From Paraferrimonas haliotis (GTDB taxonomy: Bacteria; Pseudomonadota; Gammaproteobacteria; Enterobacterales; Shewanellaceae): a stretch of 64,000 nucleotides of DNA. Positions 35,238 through 44,857 of the stretch are shown in pieces. Within the stretch, counting starts at the first letter, position 1. The number at the start of each line of letters is the position of its first letter. The stretch covers positions 124,001-188,000 of the forward strand of contig NZ_NRRB01000003.1 of NCBI RefSeq assembly GCF_002282895.1, given 5' to 3'. Made by a program: the position numbers and the translations under genes. The notes under the pieces were generated by a model. That model did no database searches. It was not told the DNA's origin and saw only the letters and a program-made list of their open reading frames with translations.

Positions 35238-36647
35238 TTACGAATTTGCTCTAGCTGCTATAAAATCGAGCGCTTTGCCGATTCTTTCAACAGATTGTTG
35301 CTGCCCAATAAGCTCAACAGTAACATCTAACGATGGCGACTGCCCTGCTCCGGTTACCGCTACTCGTAACGGCATACCAACCTTACCCATACCCACTTCC
35401 AACTCGGCAGCTGTGTCTTGAATGGCTTGGTGTATCGCTTCAGCATTCCACTCCGTTAACGCTGCAATTTTTGATTGCACCAGTTCAAGCGGTTGCTGCG
35501 CTACCGGACGTAAGTGTTTTTTCGCTGCAGTCGCATCGAACTCACTATAGTCTTCATAGAAGTAACGGCTGCTGGCCGCCAACTCTTTTAAGGTTTTAGC
35601 TCGTTCTGATAGCGCCGAGACAACTTTACTTAGCTCGGGACCATTGCTGAAGTCAATTTGCTGGTCAGCCATATGCCATTCTAAATGCTTAGCAACATAG
35701 CTAGGATCTGACTCTTTAATATAGTGCTGATTCAACCAAAGCAATTTTTCAGTGTTAAACGCCGATGCCGCTTTGTTAATGGCATCAAGACTAAACAGCT
35801 CGGTCATTTCTTTAACAGAAAATATTTCTTGGTCGCCGTGAGACCAACCTAACCGTACTAAATAATTCAGCAGCGCTTCTGGTAAATAGCCGTCATCGCG
35901 ATATTGCATAACGCTTACCGCTCCATGACGCTTCGACAATTTAGCACCGTCGTCGCCTAAAATCATAGCCACATGAGCATACTCAGGCACTGGAGCACCT
36001 AAAGCCTGCAGAATGTTAATTTGACGAGGGGTATTATTGATATGATCTTCACCGCGAACAACATGAGTAATGCCCATGTCCCAATCATCAATCACCACGC
36101 AGAAGTTATAAGTTGGCGAGCCATCGGTACGTAAAATAATGAGATCATCAAGCTCTGAGTTATTCACCTCAATGCGCCCACGAACATGGTCGTCAAACAC
36201 AACAGAGCCGGTCTGTGGGTTTTTAAAGCGAATAACATGTGGGACGTCTTCGGGCTGGTTGACTTTGTCACGACAGCAACCGTCGTAACGTGGTTTCTCA
36301 CCATTGGCCATCTGTTGTTCACGCAACTCGTCTAAGCGCTCGCGAGAACAGTAGCAACGATAGGCTTTATCTTCGTCTATCAATTGTTGAATCAATTCTT
36401 TATAGCGGTCAAAGCGCTTGGTTTGATAGTAAGGTCCTTCATTCCATTCTAATCCCAACCATTGCATACCTTCCAAAATGGCATCAATGGCTTCTTGGGT
36501 TGAACGTTCTAAGTCGGTATCTTCGATTCGAAGTACAAACTCCCCTTGGTTTGCTTGGGCGTAAAGCCAAGAATACAGAGCTGTACGAGCACCGCCTACG
36601 TGAAGAAACCCTGTTGGGCTTGGCGCAAACCGAGTTTTAATGGTCAT
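35238..36647 (-). CDS. gltX: Glutamyl-tRNA synthetase
   Basis: Charges tRNA-Glu, cytosolic. It has 469 aa (E. coli 471). The class I HIGH-type motif is in [12 protein letters not shown] near residue 9, the KMSKS equivalent is KLSKRHG (around residue 238), and a Cys-rich stretch near residues 98-126 (CYCSRE... GCCR) matches the zinc site of the E. coli enzyme. It lies between its own substrate tRNA genes and the tRNA-Val array, upstream of the Ala-Glu tRNA promoter. Confidence 0.97.
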   Translation of the reverse strand: MTIKTRFAPSPTGFLHVGGARTALYSWLYAQANQGEFVLRIEDTDLERSTQEAIDAILEGMQWLGLEWNEGPYYQTKRFDRYKELIQQLIDEDKAYRCYCSRERLDELREQQMANGEKPRYDGCCRDKVNQPEDVPHVIRFKNPQTGSVVFDDHVRGRIEVNNSELDDLIILRTDGSPTYNFCVVIDDWDMGITHVVRGEDHINNTPRQINILQALGAPVPEYAHVAMILGDDGAKLSKRHGAVSVMQYRDDGYLPEALLNYLVRLGWSHGDQEIFSVKEMTELFSLDAINKAASAFNTEKLLWLNQHYIKESDPSYVAKHLEWHMADQQIDFSNGPELSKVVSALSERAKTLKELAASSRYFYEDYSEFDATAAKKHLRPVAQQPLELVQSKIAALTEWNAEAIHQAIQDTAAELEVGMGKVGMPLRVAVTGAGQSPSLDVTVELIGQQQSVERIGKALDFIAARANS

Positions 36648-36857
36648 GATCTGTCATCTACCTATATCTATTGGCCAACCAACAAATTGATGCTTGGCTA
36701 ATGAGTTAATTTTGCAGCCACACAGTCTAACAGCGCTTTGCTATAAAAGCAGCAGTTACCGCCATAGGTCGTGATCAAAGCCGCTTTCAATTTTCGTGAT
36801 CCAAACAAAACTGTGTGCAAAAACTCGGCAACCGATAGCTTAGCTAAAAAATATTGT

Positions 36858-36885
36858 TTGACTCTCCAGCCCACAAACCTATAAT
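36858..36885 (+). promoter_or_regulatory. Promoter of the tRNA-Val array
   Basis: -35 TTGACT and perfect -10 TATAAT with a 16-base spacer, followed by a GC-rich discriminator (ACGCTCCGC). It lies 24 bases before the first tRNA-Val. The same architecture drives the tRNA operon on the other side of gltX. Confidence 0.88.
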
Positions 36886-36908
36886 ACGCTCCGCAATGAC
36901 GACAACGA

Positions 36909-36984
36909 GGGCGATTAGCTCAGTTGGGAGAGCACCTCCCTTACAAGGAGGGGGTCACTGGTTCGAGCCCGGTATCGCCCACCA
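36909..36984 (+). tRNA. tRNA-Val(TAC)
   Basis: 76 nt with CCA; acceptor GGGCGAT/ATCGCCC, anticodon TAC in CCTTACAAGG, T-arm GGTTCGAGCCC. First of four identical copies. Confidence 0.97.
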
Positions 36985-37017
36985 CTCGTTTTCGATATTG
37001 CAGACTAAGCACCAAGT

Positions 37018-37093
37018 GGGCGATTAGCTCAGTTGGGAGAGCACCTCCCTTACAAGGAGGGGGTCACTGGTTCGAGCCCGGTATCGCCCACCA
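37018..37093 (+). tRNA. tRNA-Val(TAC)
   Basis: Second identical copy, 109 bases after the first; the spacer is identical to the next one. Confidence 0.97.
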
Positions 37094-37126
37094 CTCGTTT
37101 TCGATATTGCAGACTAAGCACCAAGT

Positions 37127-37202
37127 GGGCGATTAGCTCAGTTGGGAGAGCACCTCCCTTACAAGGAGGGGGTCACTGGTTCGAGCCCGGTATCGCCCAC
37201 CA
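37127..37202 (+). tRNA. tRNA-Val(TAC)
   Basis: Third identical copy, again at a 109-base period. Confidence 0.97.
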
Positions 37203-37224
37203 CTCTGCAGACTAAGCACCAAGT

Positions 37225-37300
37225 GGGCGATTAGCTCAGTTGGGAGAGCACCTCCCTTACAAGGAGGGGGTCACTGGTTCGAGCCCGGTATCGCCCACCA
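37225..37300 (+). tRNA. tRNA-Val(TAC)
   Basis: Fourth identical copy. The spacer before it is 11 bases shorter (period 98), as if an 11-base piece had been deleted. E. coli has three tRNA-Val(TAC) genes and a tRNA-Lys at the matching place by gltX. Confidence 0.97.
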
Positions 37301-37376
37301 TCCTTTGCTTTCGCAAGTTGCATTTTCTCAAAGCTTAACTAAATTCAAAGAAAGACTTTTTTGAAGTGGTTTTGTC

Positions 37377-37607
37377 ATGACTCATATCAGCCAATCAGCG
37401 TCGCTACTAAGCATTAAGAAATACCTAAAGATGACCCATGGCCTTACCGATATGGAAGCCACCCAACAAGCGGATGAAGTTTATTCAAACCTCACTGAAA
37501 TGCGCAATAAGGGCTTTATTGAAGGTTGGTATTTCGATGACCACGGCCATTTAGAACTTGAGCCCACCTCCTCGGTACTGAATCAAATTCAATCCGTTAT
37601 AAAATAA
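37377..37607 (+). CDS. Small hypothetical protein, 76 aa
   Basis: I do not recognise it. It is a soluble, acidic, mostly helical protein with no membrane segment or signal peptide. A segment SIKKYLKMTHGLTDMEATQQ looks like two helices. The start at 37377 has only a weak GAAG upstream. Codon choice resembles that of its neighbours, which supports a real gene. It sits between the tRNA-Val array and an MFS gene, with about 80 bases on each side. Confidence 0.55.
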   Translation: MTHISQSASLLSIKKYLKMTHGLTDMEATQQADEVYSNLTEMRNKGFIEGWYFDDHGHLELEPTSSVLNQIQSVIK

Positions 37608-37687
37608 CCGGTCTATTTTCCTTCCGTTATTTACAGACTAACGCCTGTGTGTAACAGTAAGCCCCTGTTTCCTCGCTCAAGTTACCC

Positions 37688-38887
37688 ATGCATTCTAACC
37701 CTCAAACTCGCCTAGCTATCACACTACTTATCACCTTAATCAGTGTTTCCGGTATCGCATTGCCCTACCCAATATTGGCACCTTTATTTCACCATTCTGA
37801 ACACCCTTTGTCTCAGTTTGCAGGCTTACCAAGTGAGCTGTTATTTGGCATCGCATTGGCAATTTATCCATTGGGTATTTTAATTGGTGGCAGCTTTATT
37901 GGTGCCCTATCCGATAGCTATGGACGCCGCAATGTACTCGCCATCACGCTAACTGGCTCTACGCTTGGTTATGCCATTACCGCTTATTCGGCTGTCAGTG
38001 GTAGCTTTGTGCTGTTTTGTTTAGCGCGATTTTTTACCGGTATTTGTGAGGGCAACCTAAGCATTGCTCGCGCCATAGCATCAGACCTACACCCGCAAAT
38101 TGATCGCGCTAAAAGCTTCTCTTATTTAAGCGCCACCAATTACGCTGGTTATTTAATCGGACCACTCATTGGCGGGTATCTAGTAGGCTTTGGAATCGAT
38201 TGGGTCTTTGGATTAGCCGCTGCAGCCTGCTTCATATGTGCCCTGCTGTGTTTGCTGTTATTGCCCCAAGACAAACCGCAACACAACCATCAGCACAGCC
38301 GTTCAAGCTTAACTCTGTTAAAAGAAAAGCCTATTTTAAATTTCTTTATACTGTATTTAAGCCTAACAACCGGGGTGTGCATTTACTACGAATTTTACCC
38401 GCTGTGGTTAGTGATAAAACTCGACTTTACCCCTATAGACATCAGTTGGGCAACGGTTTGGATCACCAGTGTAATGATTGCAGCCGCTTTATGGCTTTCA
38501 CCACGACTGCCTAAGCTTATGAATTCCGCTCAAGCCAGTACATTGGGTATGGCGGCATTGGCCGCCTCCTTGTTCATGATGGCTCTTGCACCTGCCAGCA
38601 GTTATGGGGTGTGGTTTGCCTTAATTGGTATCAGCATCGCAATCTACAACACCCATTTACCTTTGTATCTCGCTGAAAGCTATCCGGACAAAGGTCAAGG
38701 TGGACTCATGGGACTCATGACCACCACCTTTTGTCTCGGTAACATCATCGCCGCCGCTATTGGCAGTATCGCCGCAATGATTGGCGTAGACTTGGCCATT
38801 ATAGCCGCCGCACTTTTGGCCTTAGTTGGAGCCGTGCTGTTTGTTGCTATGCGCCCGCGTCAGCCTGCTGCTCCGGAGCTGCCATAG
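37688..38887 (+). CDS. MFS transporter, drug-exporter-like
   Basis: Twelve-helix major facilitator, 399 aa. The signature between helices 2 and 3 is visible as GALSDSYGRRNV (about residues 71-82), and LARFFTGICEGN in helix 4 or 5 resembles the drug:H+ antiporter motif C region. Related to TetA/Bcr-type exporters; substrate unknown. Its 3' end overlaps the convergent maiA gene by 41 bases. Confidence 0.87.
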   Translation: MHSNPQTRLAITLLITLISVSGIALPYPILAPLFHHSEHPLSQFAGLPSELLFGIALAIYPLGILIGGSFIGALSDSYGRRNVLAITLTGSTLGYAITAYSAVSGSFVLFCLARFFTGICEGNLSIARAIASDLHPQIDRAKSFSYLSATNYAGYLIGPLIGGYLVGFGIDWVFGLAAAACFICALLCLLLLPQDKPQHNHQHSRSSLTLLKEKPILNFFILYLSLTTGVCIYYEFYPLWLVIKLDFTPIDISWATVWITSVMIAAALWLSPRLPKLMNSAQASTLGMAALAASLFMMALAPASSYGVWFALIGISIAIYNTHLPLYLAESYPDKGQGGLMGLMTTTFCLGNIIAAAIGSIAAMIGVDLAIIAAALLALVGAVLFVAMRPRQPAAPELP

Positions 38888-39491
38888 CAAAGGCCGACAA
38901 CTCACAACAGCGGCCATAAATTGCTTCTATCAAGGGGTAAGGGCTAAGATCGATGTTGAATCGTTTTGCATTATAGACTTGAGGGATTAAGCACACATCG
39001 GCAAAGGATAACTGGTCACCAAAGCAATACTGGCCACTGTATTGTTGCAACATGGCCTCAACGGTTTCAAATCCTACGCTCACCCAATGTTGATACCACT
39101 GACTTTTCTGCTCATCGCTAAACCCTTGAGCTGACATATATTTCAATACGCGCAGGTTATTTAACGGGTGGATATCACTGCAGATGGCCGCCACCATAGA
39201 ACGGACGATAGCCCGCTCTTTTGGATCAAACGGCAATAAGGTCGGAGTGGGATAAGTATCTTGCAAATACTCCAGTATTGCCACGGATTGCGCCAATTTT
39301 AACCCTTCTCGATCGGTAAACGTTGGCACCAAATGGCTCGGATTGATCGCTAAATAGGCGTCACCGTGTTGCTCGCCGCCATTTTTAACCAAATGGACAG
39401 GTATGTGTTCAACATCTAAGCCTTTGTAGTTCAGCGCAATTCGAACTCGATAAGCGGCACTCGAACGCCAGTAACCGTATAATTTATTCAT
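38847..39491 (-). CDS. maiA: Maleylacetoacetate isomerase
   Basis: Glutathione-dependent zeta-class GST that isomerises maleylacetoacetate to fumarylacetoacetate in tyrosine breakdown. It has 214 aa. The N-terminal thioredoxin-like domain has the SSAAYRVRIALN motif (residues 10-21) and LVPTF; the C-terminal domain is helical with the FADVCLIPQ stretch. It follows the tyrR gene by 17 bases, in line with phenylalanine/tyrosine catabolism. hmgA and fahA are not in the window. Confidence 0.92.
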   Translation of the reverse strand: MNKLYGYWRSSAAYRVRIALNYKGLDVEHIPVHLVKNGGEQHGDAYLAINPSHLVPTFTDREGLKLAQSVAILEYLQDTYPTPTLLPFDPKERAIVRSMVAAICSDIHPLNNLRVLKYMSAQGFSDEQKSQWYQHWVSVGFETVEAMLQQYSGQYCFGDQLSFADVCLIPQVYNAKRFNIDLSPYPLIEAIYGRCCELSAFAMAAPEQQADAGA

Positions 39492-39508
39492 CCTAAACCT
39501 CTGCCCTG

Positions 39509-41044
39509 TTAACCCTTGTTTATTTGATATTCTCGCAACTTATTGGCGATAGCGGTGTGCGACATGCCCAGCTTTTTCGCCAACTTCCGCGTGGAATTAT
39601 GACTGGGATACAAACGCTTGAGTATGCTGGCCTCAAACTGTTTAACCGCTTCATCCAGTGTCCCTTCGAAGTCATTATCCAGATAACCATAGCCTCGCGC
39701 GTATTGAGGAAGTTTTAACAGTTCCGAGGTTATCGATGCATTATCATTCGCGCTTGAAACAGCACGGAATATGGCGTTTTTCAACTGCCTAACATTACCC
39801 GGCCAGGCGTATTCCTGCAGCACTTGTAAGCAGTCTTTGCTAAACCCATTAGCACGCTTATTGAGCTGTTTGCTGTAATGATTAACGAAGTATTCTGCTA
39901 ACGGCACAATGTCTTGCTGGCGTAATCTTAACGGAGGCAATTCACAGGAAACTTGGTTCACCCGATAGTACAAGTCTTTTCTAAAACCGTTGGCGTCAAT
40001 TAACTTATCAAGGTCAGTCTTAGCCGTGAATATCAAGCGCACGTCGGCCTTGCGGATACTGCTATCGTTAACCGCTTGGAACTCTCCGGTTTGCATATAG
40101 GCGAGTAACTGCCCTTGCCCTTCCTGTGACAATTCGTCTATTTGACTAATCAACAGGCTACCGCCATCGCACTGGCTTAACGCTCCATGGGTTAACTTCC
40201 CTTGAGAATCAACCTCACCGAATAAGATTTTAAGCTCCTCGATACCGCTGATAGCCGCGCAGCTGACCACTTTAAATTTGTGTTCTTTTCTAAGCGAGGC
40301 ATCATGAACGGCTTGAGCGACAACCTCTTTGCCCGTACCTGTCTCACCGGTCAGCAACAAAGGCGCGTCAATTTGGGCAAACTTTCTAAGCTGATCAATA
40401 ACTTGCTGCATTAACTCGCTGTGCGCAATTAGCTTTTCGAAACCGGCTACCTGCGCTTGCAATGCATTAAATTGCTGCCCAACCCGCTCCGGGCTTTTCA
40501 TCACAACTACCGCACCGGCTAAGATAGAGTCCCCCTCTTCATTGGGCAAATACACTGGCAAGGCTTCTACTAAGTAATCGAGCCCGGCCACCGAAACCCG
40601 GGTTGCTTGCGGCAAAACTTCGCTTTGAGATAACCAACGACCAAACGAAAACCCTTGTACCCAGTGATTAATGGGCTCATCTAGCACTTCGTGCTCCGCC
40701 ATGGCTAACACATTCAGCGCCGAGTCATTAAGTATACTAATTCGGGATTTTGCATCGATGGCAAACACCGCGTCAGGCAGTGTTTTTAACAAAGTTTTAA
40801 GCGCGTAATGTTCTCGTTCAGAGGGCATAAAAGGGATGGTGCGAACATCGAGGACACCGCTCACTTTGCGGATACGCGGCAACAACTCACTGAGCGCATC
40901 AAAGTTGAGATCTGCAAATTGCATGTACAAATAACCTAGTGAGCTGGCATCAATACCTTTTAGGTTAATTTCATACTTTTCAAGAATTTCTAGAATATCT
41001 TTGGCTAGCCCTACCCTATCTTGGCAGGTTACTTCGAGTCGCAT
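39509..41044 (-). CDS. tyrR: TyrR family transcriptional regulator
   Basis: Aromatic-amino-acid-responsive regulator (TyrR/PhhR), 511 aa. ACT domain at residues 1-70, PAS domain at about 78-140, AAA+ domain at about 205-430 with Walker A TGETGTGKE, and a C-terminal Fis-type helix-turn-helix (ARKLAKKLGMSHTAIANKLRE). The GAFTGA loop needed to contact sigma-54 is absent, as in E. coli TyrR, so it acts at sigma-70 promoters. It lies downstream of phhBA, whose upstream region has a TyrR box. Confidence 0.94.
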   Translation of the reverse strand: MRLEVTCQDRVGLAKDILEILEKYEINLKGIDASSLGYLYMQFADLNFDALSELLPRIRKVSGVLDVRTIPFMPSEREHYALKTLLKTLPDAVFAIDAKSRISILNDSALNVLAMAEHEVLDEPINHWVQGFSFGRWLSQSEVLPQATRVSVAGLDYLVEALPVYLPNEEGDSILAGAVVVMKSPERVGQQFNALQAQVAGFEKLIAHSELMQQVIDQLRKFAQIDAPLLLTGETGTGKEVVAQAVHDASLRKEHKFKVVSCAAISGIEELKILFGEVDSQGKLTHGALSQCDGGSLLISQIDELSQEGQGQLLAYMQTGEFQAVNDSSIRKADVRLIFTAKTDLDKLIDANGFRKDLYYRVNQVSCELPPLRLRQQDIVPLAEYFVNHYSKQLNKRANGFSKDCLQVLQEYAWPGNVRQLKNAIFRAVSSANDNASITSELLKLPQYARGYGYLDNDFEGTLDEAVKQFEASILKRLYPSHNSTRKLAKKLGMSHTAIANKLREYQINKG

Positions 41045-41123
41045 AAGGCCGTCCCATTTATCGTTTTTGGTGGTCGGGATGGCCTATACGTTAATCCGAA
41101 ATGAACTGAGTGGCAAGGATTCT

Positions 41124-41459
41124 TTACAGCAATTTATCGGTTTTTGCAGCCATAATAAAATCGTTTTTGTGCAAGCCACCAATGGCGTGTGTCCACCAAG
41201 TGATGGTGACCTTTCCCCACTCCGTTAAAATGGCCGGATGATGAAATTCTTCTTCAGCAAGCTCAGCGACTTTATTACTAAACGCAAGGGCCAGCTTGAA
41301 GTTTTTGAACTTATAAACTCGCTCGAGTTGCATCATGCCATCGCGAATGGGCGTCGACCATTGTGGAATAAGCGGCATCAACTGCTCCAATTCTTCGGCT
41401 GTAACTTGTGGTGCGCCTTTTTGGCAGGCTTCGCATTTTAATTCAGCGATATCAGTCAT
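41124..41459 (-). CDS. phhB: Pterin-4a-carbinolamine dehydratase
   Basis: Recycles the pterin cofactor of phenylalanine hydroxylase. It has 111 aa. The [21 protein letters not shown] region holds the conserved His residues of the dehydratase family. It starts 11 bases after the phhA stop, in the same operon. A 7,8-dihydropterin from FolX may be the physiological substrate; that is inference. Confidence 0.95.
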   Translation of the reverse strand: MTDIAELKCEACQKGAPQVTAEELEQLMPLIPQWSTPIRDGMMQLERVYKFKNFKLALAFSNKVAELAEEEFHHPAILTEWGKVTITWWTHAIGGLHKNDFIMAAKTDKLL

Positions 41460-41469
41460 TATTAGTTCC

Positions 41470-42270
41470 TTAACTGGCTTTGTTATTCGTTTTTTCAGGA
41501 AACAGCGGTGAATGCATGCCTAGCTTCATGGCATCATTAACCGCGGCCATGATATTGGTGTTGGCAATATCAAATAAATTATCAAACTCATCTAAGCAAA
41601 AATAAACCGGCTGCATAATATCGATTCGATACGGTGTTCGTAGCACATCGATTAAGTCAAACGGCTTACGAATCGGCTCGTCGCTTAACGCGTATAAGGT
41701 TTCCCCAGGCGAGCTCAGAATGCCGCCTCCATATATGCGGGGCTTATCCGCCCCTTTTAGCAAACCAAACTCTACCGTAAACCAGTACAGACGAGCCAGA
41801 AACACCCGCTGTTCCGGAGTGGCATTTAGGCCGAGCTTACCATAGGTTTCAGTGAAGAAGGCGAACGCCGAATTCGTCAACAGTGGGCAGTGACCAAAAA
41901 TCTCGTGAAACACATCCGGCTCTTGCAGATAATCAAAATCTTGGCGACGACGAATAAATGTTGCCACCGGAAACTGTTTATTGGCCAATAACTCAAAAAA
42001 CTTTCCAAATGAGATGAGCGCCGGAACCGGAGCCGTTTTCCAGCCCGTGGTTTGCATCAATACCTTATCGATATCAACGAGCTGTGGAATGTTATCTGTG
42101 GGCATAGAAAGGGTCTCAATGCCTTGCATATACTCGTCGCACGCTCGTCCCGGCAAGTTATCGATTTGACGAGCGTATAGCTCTGACCATATTTGATGCT
42201 CAGAGTCTGGATAATCGATTCGACCATCGTTTTGTAACGGTCGAGCTTGATATTGACTGCTTTTGCTCAT
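41470..42270 (-). CDS. phhA: Phenylalanine-4-hydroxylase
   Basis: Iron- and pterin-dependent monooxygenase converting phenylalanine to tyrosine. It has 266 aa, the usual bacterial length. The iron ligands His-X4-His are in [13 protein letters not shown] (around residue 137), with the third ligand Glu downstream in FTVEFGL (around residue 170). phhB follows. A TyrR box lies about 95 bases upstream, so expression should respond to aromatic amino acids. Confidence 0.96.
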   Translation of the reverse strand: MSKSSQYQARPLQNDGRIDYPDSEHQIWSELYARQIDNLPGRACDEYMQGIETLSMPTDNIPQLVDIDKVLMQTTGWKTAPVPALISFGKFFELLANKQFPVATFIRRRQDFDYLQEPDVFHEIFGHCPLLTNSAFAFFTETYGKLGLNATPEQRVFLARLYWFTVEFGLLKGADKPRIYGGGILSSPGETLYALSDEPIRKPFDLIDVLRTPYRIDIMQPVYFCLDEFDNLFDIANTNIMAAVNDAMKLGMHSPLFPEKTNNKAS

Positions 42271-42364
42271 GTTAGGCTCTAAATAAGAATCGTTGTTATG
42301 TCGTTTATCTTATTCTCTTCCTAAAAAACCTTAAGCGTTTAGCGAAAAACCGCACTTAGGCAGC

Positions 42365-42382
42365 TGTAACCTTTCCTTTACA
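42365..42382. promoter_or_regulatory. TyrR box upstream of phhA
   Basis: TGTAAC-CTTTCC-TTTACA matches the TyrR consensus TGTAAA-N6-TTTACA with one mismatch. It overlaps the stop codon of the preceding ycjF gene and sits 95 to 112 bases before the phhA start. Confidence 0.7.
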
Positions 42383-43463
42383 TTTGATTATTTTCATCTC
42401 TAAAAACAGCGGCCTGCTCTTGCTCATTCGTTCGAATCGAGCCCTTCCCTGAGAGGGTTTGTTTAGACAAGTCGGCGAGTTTTGCCAGCAGCATTTTTTG
42501 GGTTGTCGCCAATTTCGGACTGTTTTCTTTGGTAAAGGGTAAGGGCCGGCACAGCGTCATTGCTTTGTGACCAAGTCGAGCCGTTAGTAAGCCGCCCCCA
42601 AGCCCCTGGGCAACTCGCGCCGACAATTTCCCGGAAAGCTCTACCGATAAGAATTGACTGCCGAGCTCAGTGGCCATTTCAGTGGCCCCAGCATAAAGAA
42701 TGTTCTGCACTATGCCCTTTACTAAGCGTAAGCGGCTCCAATAACCCAGCTCCACTGAGTACGCCATGGCTACGTCATTAATCATGCGTTGATTACGCCA
42801 CAGAATCAGCCCCATATCCAATACCGCTAATGGGCTCGCGGCCAACAATACTGCCGCTTCTCCGGAGTATTTAGCCACCAATTGCTGAGCTTCTTTATCG
42901 GCACTGCGAACCACACTGTCTTCATACAGTGCCAATGTTTGCGCATCGTTATGATGCGGCTTATACCACTGATTAAACTGCTCTAACGCCTGTGGGTAGC
43001 GCATACTGAGCGCTTGTTGTGACAACCAGACTTGCGCTTCACCTTGTTGATTGGTTGCCTGCATACGCTGCGCCGCCGAACGGCTGCTTTCTAAGCGTTT
43101 TAACTGCCGTAGTTTACGAAATTCTCGCCAGCCAAAGCGCCCTAGCAAGGTTAGGCCTAATCCGCAAAATGCGGCATATAAGCCAAATCGCCAAGGACTT
43201 TGCTGCCAAGCCTGCAGTAATACGTCCACGCTGTGCAACAGCAGCAATGCAACCAACACACACAAAAACAGCTTAGTTAAGCGGGATACCCGAGTTTTAG
43301 TGCCCGACAATGCCTGAGACAAACCAGACTCTGCCTGCGTATTCGATGTCTCTTCAGGCGTTAACGCCGAAACTTCTGTGCTGTTAAACGTTTTCGGCTG
43401 TTCAAAGTGTTGCGCTGGCGCTTGTTCAACCTCAAAATACTGCGGCTTACTTGGTTTATTCAT
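42378..43463 (-). CDS. ycjF: YcjF/DUF697 family membrane protein (TIGR01620)
   Basis: Inner-membrane protein of 361 aa linked to the phage-shock regulon in enterobacteria. A polar, low-complexity N-terminus (about 60 residues) is followed by two helices near residues 63-115, a soluble region, and further hydrophobic stretches near residues 200-300. It overlaps ycjX by four bases. Molecular role unknown. The E. coli ycjXF pair is also downstream of psp genes. Confidence 0.9.
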   Translation of the reverse strand: MNKPSKPQYFEVEQAPAQHFEQPKTFNSTEVSALTPEETSNTQAESGLSQALSGTKTRVSRLTKLFLCVLVALLLLHSVDVLLQAWQQSPWRFGLYAAFCGLGLTLLGRFGWREFRKLRQLKRLESSRSAAQRMQATNQQGEAQVWLSQQALSMRYPQALEQFNQWYKPHHNDAQTLALYEDSVVRSADKEAQQLVAKYSGEAAVLLAASPLAVLDMGLILWRNQRMINDVAMAYSVELGYWSRLRLVKGIVQNILYAGATEMATELGSQFLSVELSGKLSARVAQGLGGGLLTARLGHKAMTLCRPLPFTKENSPKLATTQKMLLAKLADLSKQTLSGKGSIRTNEQEQAAVFRDENNQM

Positions 43464-44857
43464 ATCAGTTTGTCCCCAAGCAGCTGCTGTAACAGCGCAT
43501 CAATGCCAAGTTGTTCCGCTTTGCCATTGTCCAAAGGCTGAGGTTGAAGCTGTAGAAAATCAAACTGCCCTTGTTGCCAAAAGCCTTGATCTTGCCAATT
43601 AGTAGGCAAAGCACCAGGAAACACGTTGCGAAGCTCATCGCCTTCTGGGCGGCCTTTAATCACACTCAAGGTTTGCCCTTTATGCTTCACTTTTGCGTCT
43701 TCAGAAGCTCGAATCGAAGCCAATACTTGTGTATAAACACCGCTGCCCTTTAACAGTGCATTTTGCTTACTTTGTATCAACATGCCGTCAAGCAAGGCCA
43801 ATAAGGTATGTCGCTGATCGTAAGTGACGTGGTCTGCTTTGCTGGCAGCGATCACCAGCTTATCGATTTTAGGGATGAAAATTTGCTTAAGCCAATGGCG
43901 TTCACCATAATCAAAGTGTTGCATAATTTCTGTTAGCGCTTTGACGGTATCTTGCATTTCCGACTGACCTTTGGCTAACGGACTTAAGCAATCCACCAGC
44001 ACTAATTGGCGATCAAAGTGGCTAAAATGGTCGCTATAAAATCGTTTTACAACCTCGCTGCGGTAGCGCTTGTAACGAGTTTCTAGTTTCTGATACAAAA
44101 GCGCGTCATTCCTGTCATCAACGCTTGGATGCTCTAACAACCACGGAAAAAAGCTTACCAGCGGCGTTCCCTCTAACTCACCGGGTAACAATAATCGACC
44201 AGGTTGCAAATAGGACAAGCCTTTATCCTGCTTGAGCGTTAGCAATAATTCTCGATATTTCGCACTTAACTGAGCAAGCTCATGATCACTGCTGGCGTTT
44301 TGCTCAGCCGCGCCTGCAAGTTTGGTTTTAAAGGCTGAAACAGCGTATGGCTCACTTAACTCTAATACCTGTGCCATAGAGAGGCTCCACTGGCGGTAAT
44401 CCATATTTAGCATGGGTAAATCCAGTAGCCATTCACCGGGGTAATCGGTGATGTCTAAGTAGAGGGTTTGCTCTTTGGCAAGCGCAGACCACAGCGGATG
44501 ATTACTACGATATTTAATGGCAAGGCGAATTTGAGAAATGTTGCGAGTGGATTCGGGCCATTGCGGCGGTGTATTGGTTAGCTTTTGCAGTGCGCCTTGG
44601 TAATCGAAACTGGCCACATCAAAATCCGGCTGTGGCTCTTGCTTTACGGAAATTAAACGGCCTTCTCGAGCAACGTCCCAGAGCGGCAAACGACTCGGTG
44701 AGGCATTTAAAAGTTGATTCACTAAACCGGTGACAAATGTGGTTTTACCTGCACCGGACAACCCCGTCACCGACAGCTTTACATTACTATTTAAACTGCG
44801 AATCGCCAGTTGCTGTGAGGTACTAGCGATTCTTTTGAGCCATTTATCAGTATTCAA
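43460..44857 (-). CDS. ycjX: YcjX family P-loop GTPase/ATPase (DUF463)
   Basis: Stress-associated P-loop protein of 465 aa. Walker A GLSGAGKT is at residues 33-40 and a DITDYPGEWL segment resembles a G3-like motif. It starts with TTG at 44857, which overlaps the pspC stop codon by four bases (TTGA), so it is probably translated by coupling. Partner YcjF is encoded directly after. Biochemical role unresolved. Confidence 0.9.
   Translation of the reverse strand: MNTDKWLKRIASTSQQLAIRSLNSNVKLSVTGLSGAGKTTFVTGLVNQLLNASPSRLPLWDVAREGRLISVKQEPQPDFDVASFDYQGALQKLTNTPPQWPESTRNISQIRLAIKYRSNHPLWSALAKEQTLYLDITDYPGEWLLDLPMLNMDYRQWSLSMAQVLELSEPYAVSAFKTKLAGAAEQNASSDHELAQLSAKYRELLLTLKQDKGLSYLQPGRLLLPGELEGTPLVSFFPWLLEHPSVDDRNDALLYQKLETRYKRYRSEVVKRFYSDHFSHFDRQLVLVDCLSPLAKGQSEMQDTVKALTEIMQHFDYGERHWLKQIFIPKIDKLVIAASKADHVTYDQRHTLLALLDGMLIQSKQNALLKGSGVYTQVLASIRASEDAKVKHKGQTLSVIKGRPEGDELRNVFPGALPTNWQDQGFWQQGQFDFLQLQPQPLDNGKAEQLGIDALLQQLLGDKLI

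Noticed and set aside
36909-37300. Repeats at about 109-bp spacing that resemble an array, and open frames running through them
   Set aside because: The repeats are four tRNA-Val genes with encoded CCA. They are too long for CRISPR repeats, and the frames are translations of tRNA.
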